A stretch of 7,864 nucleotides of DNA from JBEKLJ01 sp050010255. Lineage in GTDB: Bacteria; Acidobacteriota; Terriglobia; Bryobacterales; Bryobacteraceae. Numbering within the stretch: position 1 is the first letter of the stretch; every line of letters starts with the position of its first letter. The notes under the pieces were generated by a model that had not been told where the DNA came from, did no database searches, and saw nothing but the letters and a program-made list of their open reading frames with translations. Location: positions 1 to 7,864 of the forward strand of contig JBEKLJ010000166.1 of NCBI GenBank assembly GCA_050010255.1, in the 5' to 3' direction. Below, in pieces: positions 1 to 4,653 of this stretch. Position numbers and translations under genes: made by a program.

Positions 1-966
1 GAGGACGTGCTGGACCTCTCCAGGGTCGAGTCCGGCAAGCTGAAACTCGAAGCCGCGCCTTTCCATTTGCGGCAGACCGTAGCGGGCGCTCTCAGGATGC
101 TCGAGTTCCGCGCCCACGAGAAGGGCCTGGAACTCAGTTGCGACATTCGGGCGGACGTGCCCGACCTTCTGGCGGGCGACGCCGGCCGTGTCAGGCAGGT
201 GCTGCTGAACCTGGTCGGCAACGCGATCAAGTTCACCCCGCGCGGCTCGGTCAGCGTGAGCGTGCAGCCGGAGCCGGTCTCCGAGGCCGAGGCGGGGCTC
301 CACTTTGTGGTCCAGGACACCGGAATTGGCATTCCGCCGGAGAAGCTCGGCCGGATCTTCGAGGCGTTCGAGCAGGTGGACGCCTCGATAACGCGCCAAT
401 ACGGCGGCACTGGACTGGGCCTGACGATCTCCGCGCGGCTGATCGAGCTCATGGGCGGGCGCATCTGGGTGGAGAGCACTGTTGGCGCGGGCAGCACGTT
501 CCACTTTACAGCCGGATTCAGGCGCGCTCCGGCCGGCTCAGACCCCCCGCCCGCGCAGCCAGAGCCGCCGGGGACCCGGGCCGTGACGGCGAGCCTGCAT
601 GTCCTTCTGGCGGAGGACAACGAGGTCAACCGGCGGGTGGCGATGCGTCTGCTCGAACGGGAGGGCCACAGCGTTACGGCGGTCCTGAACGGTCAGGAGG
701 CGATCGAGGCGCTGGCGCGTGAGCCCTTCGACGCCGTGCTGATGGATGTGCAGATGCCGGTTCTGGATGGGATCGAGGCGGCGCGGCGCATCCGCGAGGG
801 CGAACGGGTCACCGGCGGCCACGTCCCCATCATCGCGCTGACAGCGCGCGCGATGAAGGAGGATCGCGACATCTGCATGCGCTCCGGCATGGATGGCTAC
901 CTTTCCAAGCCGGTCCGCGTTGAGGAACTCCTGCGGCTGCTGGCCGAGACTGTTGGGCGCGCCTAG
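1..966 (+). CDS. Hybrid sensor histidine kinase, C-terminal part (HATPase + receiver), 5' partial
   Basis: The open frame runs in from before the window, so the sensor part and phospho-accepting histidine are not visible. The first residues (DLSRVESGKL) match the end of the dimerisation helix that follows the H-box. The GHKL ATPase domain comes next: N-box with N74 in LLNLVGNAIKF, G1 box DTGIGIP from residue 106, F-box IFEAFEQVD, and G2 box GGTGLGL at 135-141. After a Pro/Ala-rich linker (about 178-195) comes a CheY-like receiver: acidic pair in LLAEDN, phospho-acceptor D249 in LMDVQMP, conserved Thr in ALTA and K303 in SKPV. The protein stops right after the receiver, with no Hpt domain, so phosphate probably passes to a separate Hpt protein or the receiver acts intramolecularly. 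All catalytic boxes look intact. The signal sensed and the partner regulator cannot be told from here, and the downstream genes give no hint. Confidence 0.95.
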   Translation, partial: EDVLDLSRVESGKLKLEAAPFHLRQTVAGALRMLEFRAHEKGLELSCDIRADVPDLLAGDAGRVRQVLLNLVGNAIKFTPRGSVSVSVQPEPVSEAEAGLHFVVQDTGIGIPPEKLGRIFEAFEQVDASITRQYGGTGLGLTISARLIELMGGRIWVESTVGAGSTFHFTAGFRRAPAGSDPPPAQPEPPGTRAVTASLHVLLAEDNEVNRRVAMRLLEREGHSVTAVLNGQEAIEALAREPFDAVLMDVQMPVLDGIEAARRIREGERVTGGHVPIIALTARAMKEDRDICMRSGMDGYLSKPVRVEELLRLLAETVGRA

Positions 967-986
967 CGCGGCTGGCACCGCCGCAA

Positions 987-1004
987 GGCGCACTGCCGTG
1001 CGCT
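987..1004 (+). terminator. Hairpin after the histidine kinase gene, possible terminator
   Basis: GCGCAC (988-993) pairs perfectly with GTGCGC (998-1003) around a TGCC loop, and a G-T wobble can add a seventh pair. It sits 21 bases after the kinase stop and just upstream of the putative rpmH promoter. No T-tract follows, so this is not a classic intrinsic terminator. It may stop transcription weakly, protect the mRNA end, or simply reflect the GC-rich sequence. Confidence 0.3.
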
Positions 1005-1024
1005 GGCGCAGGGAGACGGCCCCC

Positions 1025-1033
1025 TGGTATACT
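1025..1033 (+). promoter_or_regulatory. Extended -10 promoter for the rpmH operon
   Basis: TGGTATACT combines a TATACT -10 hexamer (1028-1033) with an extended -10 TG at 1025-1026. At 17-base spacing (about 1005-1010) there is no convincing -35, which suits an extended -10 promoter. Transcription would start near 1040, giving a leader of roughly 85 bases before rpmH. It is the only strong sigma-70-like site in this spacer and precedes a run of same-strand genes with little intergenic space. Confidence 0.6.
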
Positions 1034-1078
1034 CTAGATTCGCGGAGCTCAGGTCTCGAAGCCATTCTTGTGGTCGGG

Positions 1079-1093
1079 GGCGCTCCAGGCGCC
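1079..1093 (+). other. Small hairpin in the rpmH leader
   Basis: GGCGC (1079-1083) pairs with GCGCC (1089-1093) around TCCAG. It lies inside the presumed 5' leader, between the -10 box and the ribosome binding site GGTGA at 1112-1116. It might affect mRNA stability or translation, but a 5-bp stem in a GC-rich region can arise by chance. Confidence 0.25.
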
Positions 1094-1125
1094 GATATGG
1101 CCTCCGTTCCTGGTGAATCAGAGCA

Positions 1126-1299
1126 ATGCCGAAACGCACATTTCAGCCGAGTAATCGCCGCCGGGCCAAGACGCATGGCTTCCGCGCACGCATGAAGACG
1201 AAGGACGGCCGGGCCGTTCTGTCACGGCGCCGGGCGAAGGGGCGCTGGAAGCTGACTGTCAGCGACGAGCGCGCGGTTCGTTACGCGAACGCGAAGTAA
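1126..1299 (+). CDS. rpmH: 50S ribosomal protein L34
   Basis: The 57-residue protein begins MPKRTFQPSNRRRAKTHGFR and continues with ARMKTKDGRAVLSRRRAKGR, the almost invariant L34 core. L34 is a very basic protein of the large ribosomal subunit that binds 23S rRNA. The ATG at 1126 is preceded by GGTGA at 1112-1116 at good spacing and gives the standard N-terminus. Most L34 proteins end shortly after the GRKRLTV-like segment. Here the segment reads GRWKLTV and is followed by a tail, SDERAVRYANAK. The gene is short enough to be missed by length cut-offs. It is first in the rpmH-rnpA-yidD-yidC-jag string, with rnpA starting about 52 bases downstream. Confidence 0.97.
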   Translation: MPKRTFQPSNRRRAKTHGFRARMKTKDGRAVLSRRRAKGRWKLTVSDERAVRYANAK

Positions 1300-1351
1300 T
1301 CCCATCGACGCCGCCAAGGGGACATTCCGATTTCCGAAGAGCGTCCGAATC

Positions 1352-1663
1352 TTGCGATCCGCGGACTTCCGGAGGGTATACGACGACGGCACGCGGTTCA
1401 GCGGGCCGTACTTTGCGGCGTTCTGCCTGCGGCGCGCCGAAGCGGGGGGGCCGCGGGTGGGATTCACGACGCCGCGGGCGCTGGGCAAGTCGGTGACGCG
1501 GAACCGGCTGAAGCGGCGGATCCGCGAGGCGGTCCGGCTTCAGCTTGCCCGGCTGGAACCGCAGTGGGACATCGTCATCAACCCACGCCGGGCGGGCCTG
1601 GCGGCGCCGTTCGCGGAACTGGCGCGCGAGGTCGAGAGGCTGTTTTCGCGATGCAAAGCGTGA
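1352..1663 (+). CDS. rnpA: Ribonuclease P protein component
   Basis: This small basic protein binds the RNase P RNA and helps it remove 5' leaders from precursor tRNAs. The diagnostic segment is GKSVTRNRLKRRIREA: the RNR motif (R50, N51, R52 from the TTG start) followed by K54, R55 and R58. The N-terminal strand LRSADFRRVYDDG and the substrate-cleft aromatics in FSGPYFAAF also fit, as does the C-terminal DIVINPRRAG...ELAREVERLF. The only in-frame standard start is TTG at 1352, which gives 103 residues with a weak purine stretch (GAAGAG, 1336-1341) upstream. However, the open frame extends back to 1256, and the codons just before the TTG read TFRFPKSVRI, which resembles the normal RnpA N-terminus. 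The true start may therefore lie upstream at a rare codon. The gene follows rpmH and overlaps yidD. Confidence 0.93.
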   Translation: MRSADFRRVYDDGTRFSGPYFAAFCLRRAEAGGPRVGFTTPRALGKSVTRNRLKRRIREAVRLQLARLEPQWDIVINPRRAGLAAPFAELAREVERLFSRCKA

Positions 1664-1881
1664 TGGTGGGCCTGTTGCGGTTCTACAAGGCGTACATCTC
1701 CTGGCTGCTGCCTTCAGCGTGCCGATTCCATCCGACCTGCTCGGAGTATATGCGCGAGGCGGTGGAGCGGTACGGGGCGGTGCGGGGCGTCTGGCTGGGC
1801 CTGCGACGTCTGTTGCGTTGCCACCCATTCCACGCCGGCGGCTTCGATCCCGTTCCGCTGACGTCCGCTCGATCCAAATAG
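1651..1881 (+). CDS. yidD: Membrane protein insertion efficiency factor YidD
   Basis: A 76-residue protein of the YidD family (DUF37). It carries the hallmark LLRFYKAYISWLLP amphipathic N-terminal helix, the cysteine motif CRFHPTCSEYMREA, and the C-terminal RLLRCHPFHAGGFDPVP. Family members are small inner-membrane-associated proteins that assist YidC-dependent insertion. The ATG at 1651 overlaps rnpA by 13 bases and has GAGAGG at 1634-1639 upstream. A second ATG at 1663 forms a TGATG overlap with the rnpA stop and would give 72 residues starting MVGLLRFYK; it is a good alternative. Either way translation is probably coupled to rnpA. The gap to yidC is only 4 bases. The length is normal for the family. 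Confidence 0.95.
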   Translation: MQSVMVGLLRFYKAYISWLLPSACRFHPTCSEYMREAVERYGAVRGVWLGLRRLLRCHPFHAGGFDPVPLTSARSK

Positions 1882-1885
1882 ACAC

Positions 1886-3661
1886 ATGCCCGACACCAAG
1901 GGTTCACTCACGCCCCCGCCCGAGCCCATGATGCAATGGCGCCTGGTGGTGGCGTTCCTGGCCATGGGCGCGGTGCTGTTCCTGAGCCCGTATTTCTACA
2001 AGCACTTCGCGCCGCCGCCGGCGCCAGCACCCGCAGCGCAGCCGCAGCCAGCGGCGAAGCCGGCCCAGCCGGCAACGAGCGCGGCCTCCGAGCCAGCAGC
2101 CGCACCCGCGGCCATCCCCGAGCGGGCGCCGGGGAGGCGAGCGGCCCGGAAGCCGGCGCCGGCGGTGAGGGCAGTGGCGGCCAGCCAGGAAGAAACCGTC
2201 CCCATCGACACCAGCCTGTACCACGTGGTGCTCTCGAACCGGGGCGCGACGGTGCGGAGCTGGGTGCTCAAGAAGTACCGCGACGGCGCGGGCAAGCCGC
2301 TGGATCTGGTGGCTCCGGGAGCGAGCCAGGCAGCCTATCCGTTCGCGCTCGCCTTCCGGAAGGAGAAGCCGGCGACGGACCTGAACAGCGCGCTGTTCGT
2401 GGCTCAGGTGGCGGCGGACCGGTTAGGCGTGGACTTCGAGTACTCGGACGCGAGCGTGGCGGCGCGGAAGTCGTTCCGGTTCGACGGCAACAGCTACCTC
2501 TCGCAGTTCTCGAGCGAGGTGACGCAAGGCGCAGCCGGGCTGCCGCACCTGATCGAGTGGCGCGGCGGGTTCGGCGACACGGCGCTCCCGAACGCCACGA
2601 GCCAGCAGCGCACGGTGTTCTACGATCTGGCCTCCGGAAAGCTGAACACCAGGAACGTGGGGGCGGCCAAGGACGGGCCGGTGACCGACACGGGCGCGTA
2701 CTCGTTTGCGGGAGTGGAAGACAGCTACTTCGCGGCGGTGTTCCTGTCGCAGGCCGATGGGCTGGTGGAGCTGCGCACCTTGAGCGACAACGTGCCGGGC
2801 GCTGCGGGGACGGGCGCGCAGCCGCACGTGGGCGCCGCGGTGGGCGGCGGGGCGCGGAACCGGTTCTCGGTGTTTGTCGGGCCCAAGGACCTGGACCTGC
2901 TGAAGCGGATCGACCCGCGACTGGAGCAGATGGTGGACTTCGGCTGGTTCTGGTTCATTGCCAAGCCGCTGTTCCTGGTTCTGAACTGGCTGAACGACAA
3001 GCTGGCCCACAACTACGGCTGGGCGATTGTGCTGCTGACCATCCTGATCAACTTCGTAATCCTGCCGATGCGGCTGAAGAGCATGAAGTCGATGAAGAAG
3101 ATGCAGACCCTTCAGCCGCAGATCGCCGCCATCAACGCCAAGTACAAGAACGTGGGCCTGCGCGATCCGCGGAAGGCGCAACAGAACCAGGAGGTCATGG
3201 AGCTGTACAAGAAGCACAACGTGAGCCCGATGGGCGGGTGCCTGCCGATGCTGCTGCAGATCCCGGTGTTCTTCGGGTTCTACAAGGTGCTGACGGTGGC
3301 GATCGAGATGCGCGGGGCGCACTGGCTGTGGGTGACGGATCTCTCGCAGCCGGAGCACCTGCCGATCCGCATCCTGCCGATCGCGATGATCGTGGCGCAG
3401 TTCGTGATGCAGAAGATGACGCCCAACCCGTCGGCCGACCAGAACCAGCAGCGCATGATGCTGATGCTGCCGCTGGTGTTCGGGTTCATGTTCTACGGTG
3501 TGGCCAGCGGGCTGGTGTTATACTGGCTCACCAGCAACCTGGTGGGCATCGTGCAGCAGTGGTTTATCAACCGGTCGATGGGCGCGGCGGGCGCCGGTGC
3601 GGCGCCGCCGGTGACGGCCGTAACCGCGGCACCCAAGAAGCGCTCCGGGAGCAGACGGTGA
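1886..3661 (+). CDS. yidC: Membrane protein insertase YidC
   Basis: YidC inserts inner-membrane proteins, alone or with SecYEG. This is the long Gram-negative form of 591 residues. An N-terminal membrane segment lies at about 19-38, followed by an Ala/Pro-rich linker (about 42-100) and a large periplasmic beta domain (about 105-345). The conserved insertase core follows: an amphipathic stretch near 351-370, then membrane segments at about 379-395, 453-473, 494-511, 525-541 and 542-559. Typical core sequences are present: MKKMQTLQPQI, NVSPMGGCLPMLLQIPVFFGFY (as two adjoining blocks) and LYWLTSNLVGIVQQW. The C-terminal tail is basic (PKKRSGSRR). By eye, the position of E. coli Arg366 in the groove appears to be N389. 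The ATG at 1886 lies 4 bases after yidD and lacks a clear Shine-Dalgarno, so coupling to yidD is likely. The stop overlaps the jag start as GTGA. Confidence 0.97.
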   Translation: MPDTKGSLTPPPEPMMQWRLVVAFLAMGAVLFLSPYFYKHFAPPPAPAPAAQPQPAAKPAQPATSAASEPAAAPAAIPERAPGRRAARKPAPAVRAVAASQEETVPIDTSLYHVVLSNRGATVRSWVLKKYRDGAGKPLDLVAPGASQAAYPFALAFRKEKPATDLNSALFVAQVAADRLGVDFEYSDASVAARKSFRFDGNSYLSQFSSEVTQGAAGLPHLIEWRGGFGDTALPNATSQQRTVFYDLASGKLNTRNVGAAKDGPVTDTGAYSFAGVEDSYFAAVFLSQADGLVELRTLSDNVPGAAGTGAQPHVGAAVGGGARNRFSVFVGPKDLDLLKRIDPRLEQMVDFGWFWFIAKPLFLVLNWLNDKLAHNYGWAIVLLTILINFVILPMRLKSMKSMKKMQTLQPQIAAINAKYKNVGLRDPRKAQQNQEVMELYKKHNVSPMGGCLPMLLQIPVFFGFYKVLTVAIEMRGAHWLWVTDLSQPEHLPIRILPIAMIVAQFVMQKMTPNPSADQNQQRMMLMLPLVFGFMFYGVASGLVLYWLTSNLVGIVQQWFINRSMGAAGAGAAPPVTAVTAAPKKRSGSRR

Positions 3662-4239
3662 GCCAGCCCAAGTACACGCAGGCCTCACATGGGCCGCGCA
3701 TCGACGCCTTCCTGCGGCCGGTGCTGACGCAGGCGCGCCTGAAGCTGAACTGCGAGATCCTGCTGGGCGAGACGCGCCATCCGGACTTCGAGAACCCGGA
3801 CATCGTGGTGAAGTTCTCCGGGCCGGATGTGGACCTGCTGCTGGAGAACAAGGCGGAGCTGCTGCTGGCGCTGGAGCAGCTCACGATGGAAGCCCTGCGG
3901 ATGCCGCCCGAGGAGCACTCGCGGCTGTGCTTCGACGCCAACGACTACCGCATGCTGCGCATCGAAGAGCTGCGGCTGAGTGCACTATCGGCGGCCGAGC
4001 GGGTCAAGCGGAGTGGGGTTCCGTTCCGGTTCAACCCCATGAACAGCCGGGAGAGGCGGATCATCCACCTGGCGTTGCGGCACGAGACGGCGGTGCGGAG
4101 CGAGAGCGCCGGGCTGGGGCCGGCGCGGCAGGTGATCATCTACCCCGCGAACATGCCGACGCCGCCCCCCGGGGAGGCGGTCGCCGCGTGGGCTCCAGCG
4201 GCGGGCCGCGGCCCGCTCCGGCGCCCCCGGCGGCGCTAG
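3658..4239 (+). CDS. jag: Jag/KhpB-family KH-R3H RNA-binding protein with degenerate KH loop
   Basis: This 193-residue protein sits where jag (spoIIIJ-associated, also khpB) normally follows yidC. It has no separate N-terminal Jag_N domain. A KH-like domain spans about 14-106, and an R3H domain about 110-163 with the signature PMNSRERRIIHLAL, including R133-x3-H137 and the downstream strand RQVIIYP. The segment DANDYRMLRIEEL between the domains also matches Jag. The KH loop is unusual: the family pattern LIGRKGETLDALQ is here LLENKAELLLALE, so the GxxG loop reads E63-N-K-A66. Family members bind RNA and affect cell division or envelope processes in Gram-positive bacteria; the role here is unknown. 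The GTG start at 3658 overlaps the yidC stop (GTGA), indicating translational coupling. The tail after residue 165 is Pro/Arg-rich and low in complexity, ending in a palindrome-rich area. Confidence 0.9.
   Translation: MSQPKYTQASHGPRIDAFLRPVLTQARLKLNCEILLGETRHPDFENPDIVVKFSGPDVDLLLENKAELLLALEQLTMEALRMPPEEHSRLCFDANDYRMLRIEELRLSALSAAERVKRSGVPFRFNPMNSRERRIIHLALRHETAVRSESAGLGPARQVIIYPANMPTPPPGEAVAAWAPAAGRGPLRRPRRR
4201..4216. repeat. Perfect 16-bp GC palindrome in the 3' end of jag
   Basis: GCGGGCCGCGGCCCGC is fully self-complementary. It encodes part of the low-complexity C-terminal tail of the Jag-like protein and lies 23 bases before its stop. As RNA it could form a stable stem near the end of the operon transcript. 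No T-tract follows, so a terminator role is only a possibility. Confidence 0.5.
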
Positions 4240-4342
4240 CCGCGCGGGCGCTAACCGCGCGACACCGCGCCTCCGCCGGTGCTAGCCGCACGGCAGCGCG
4301 GCTCACGCCGCAGTGGCGTGCCGCACGCCTCAGCTAACCGCT
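4233..4342 (+). repeat. Four mini-hairpins with a shared TARCC loop
   Basis: Four short stems share the loop TAGCC or TAACC. They are GCGC-TAGCC-GCGC (4233-4245), GCGC-TAACC-GCGC (4248-4260), GTGC-TAGCC-GCAC (4279-4291) and AGC-TAACC-GCT (4332-4342). The loop and its flanking C and G are kept, while the outer stem bases change in pairs. The third copy can be extended by GCC/GGC (4275-4277 with 4292-4294) around a bulged G. The first copy holds the jag stop codon TAG in its loop. This looks like a repeat family, or an RNA structure at the end of the operon. Confidence 0.55.
4304..4320 (+). repeat. CACGCC/GGCGTG hairpin
   Basis: CACGCC (4304-4309) pairs perfectly with GGCGTG (4315-4320) around GCAGT. 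It falls between the third and fourth TARCC mini-hairpins and may belong to the same repeat unit. No T-run follows, so it is not a standard terminator. Confidence 0.45.
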
Positions 4343-4410
4343 CCCTTCCGGTCGCGGCTCGGCTAGAGGGTGTACGTCGTTGACCGAGCAGCACGCGAGG
4401 GTCGCCAGAC

Positions 4411-4455
4411 GTCGGCTGAAGCCGACGCTGCAAGCTGAAGCTCGCGCCACAAAGC
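4411..4455 (+). repeat. Tandem REP-like dyads followed by GCCACAAAGC (module copy 1)
   Basis: GTCGGCT-GA-AGCCGAC (4411-4426) is a perfect 7-bp stem with a GA spacer. A second dyad of the same design, GCAAGCT-GA-AGCTCGC (4430-4445), follows and is imperfect by one pair. It is immediately followed by GCCACAAAGC (4446-4455). The repeated stem-GA-stem design suggests a REP-like dispersed element. Whether it recurs in the genome cannot be seen here. Confidence 0.6.
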
Positions 4456-4526
4456 GGGCGTGGGTCGGCCGGCCGCTGAGGACAGGTCGAGAGAAGCTGT
4501 TCGGGAAACGGCGGCGGCGCATCCGG

Positions 4527-4532
4527 TATAAT
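4527..4532 (+). promoter_or_regulatory. TATAAT -10 box upstream of the phosphofructokinase gene
   Basis: A consensus TATAAT lies 121 bases upstream of the gene start, in an otherwise very GC-rich region. No good -35 hexamer is found at 16-18 bases upstream and there is no TG extension, so support rests on the -10 alone. If it is used, the transcript would start near 4539 and carry a leader of about 115 bases containing two of the repeat modules. Confidence 0.5.
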
Positions 4533-4551
4533 CGTTGAGATTCCCCAAGCT

Positions 4552-4578
4552 GCTTGTGGCTTGCGGCTTCGAGCCTGC
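4552..4578 (-). repeat. Inverted module copy 2 (hairpin plus GCCACAAGC)
   Basis: Read on the minus strand, this is a GC hairpin (GCAGGCT-CGA-AGCCGC, with one bulge), then AA, then GCCACAAGC. On the plus strand GCTTGTGGC occupies 4552-4560 and the hairpin 4563-4578. It mirrors the modules at 4430-4455 and 4618-4637. GCTTGTGGC here and GCCACAAGC at 4629-4637 form a perfect 9-bp inverted repeat. Confidence 0.5.
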
Positions 4579-4617
4579 CGATCCCGCCGGGAACAGGGCG
4601 TCGTGGATCTTCAGGCC

Positions 4618-4637
4618 GCGGGCTCCGCGCCACAAGC
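4618..4637 (+). repeat. Module copy 3 (hairpin plus GCCACAAGC) before the phosphofructokinase RBS
   Basis: GCGG-GCT-CCGC (4618-4628) is a 4-bp stem hairpin, immediately followed by GCCACAAGC (4629-4637). It ends 6 bases before the ribosome binding site AGGAG (4644-4648). Pairing with the inverted copy at 4552-4560 would fold most of the leader into one large stem-loop, which could influence translation. Confidence 0.5.
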
Positions 4638-4653
4638 CAACTCAGGAGCATTC

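Larger units (their letters stand above)
4240..4653. other. Gene-free, repeat-rich spacer between jag and the phosphofructokinase gene
   Basis: No convincing protein is encoded on either strand over these 414 bases. The open frames there are compositional, lack family motifs and have no sensible ribosome binding sites. The spacer holds the TARCC-loop mini-hairpins, a CACGCC/GGCGTG hairpin, a REP-like GTCGGCT-GA-AGCCGAC dyad, three copies of a hairpin plus GCCACAA(A)GC module, and a TATAAT box. It therefore acts as the end of the rpmH operon and the start of the next transcription unit, apparently colonised by short dispersed repeats. Confidence 0.7.

Noticed and set aside
1055..1074. CTCGAAGCC and CTTGTGG in the rpmH leader, resembling the 4552-4578 module
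   Set aside because: The two pieces are in a different order and orientation and no hairpin joins them, so chance resemblance is more likely.
967..1125. Replication origin or DnaA boxes near rpmH
   Set aside because: rpmH is often beside dnaA and oriC, but no TTATCCACA-like boxes or AT-rich stretch were seen, and the upstream gene is a histidine kinase.
2423..3358. Minus-strand open frame opposite yidC
   Set aside because: Composition is that of an antisense shadow (Arg, His, Gln, Leu) and no domain is seen.
3519..3524. TATACT inside yidC as an internal promoter
   Set aside because: It encodes part of the conserved LVLYWL segment of the last membrane helices, and no -35 is apparent.
1936..3657. 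Very long open frame read in another frame through yidC and joined to jag
   Set aside because: It is a GC-rich shadow of yidC: the translation is repetitive Arg/Gly/Ala with no motif. Only its 3' part, from GTG 3658, is the real Jag-like protein.
4466..4475. CGGCCGGCCG palindrome
   Set aside because: A 10-bp GC palindrome is expected by chance in sequence of this composition and it does not fit the other repeat modules.
4334..4651. Minus-strand open frame in the jag-to-phosphofructokinase spacer
   Set aside because: It reads through dyad repeats, has no family resemblance and no clear ribosome binding site.
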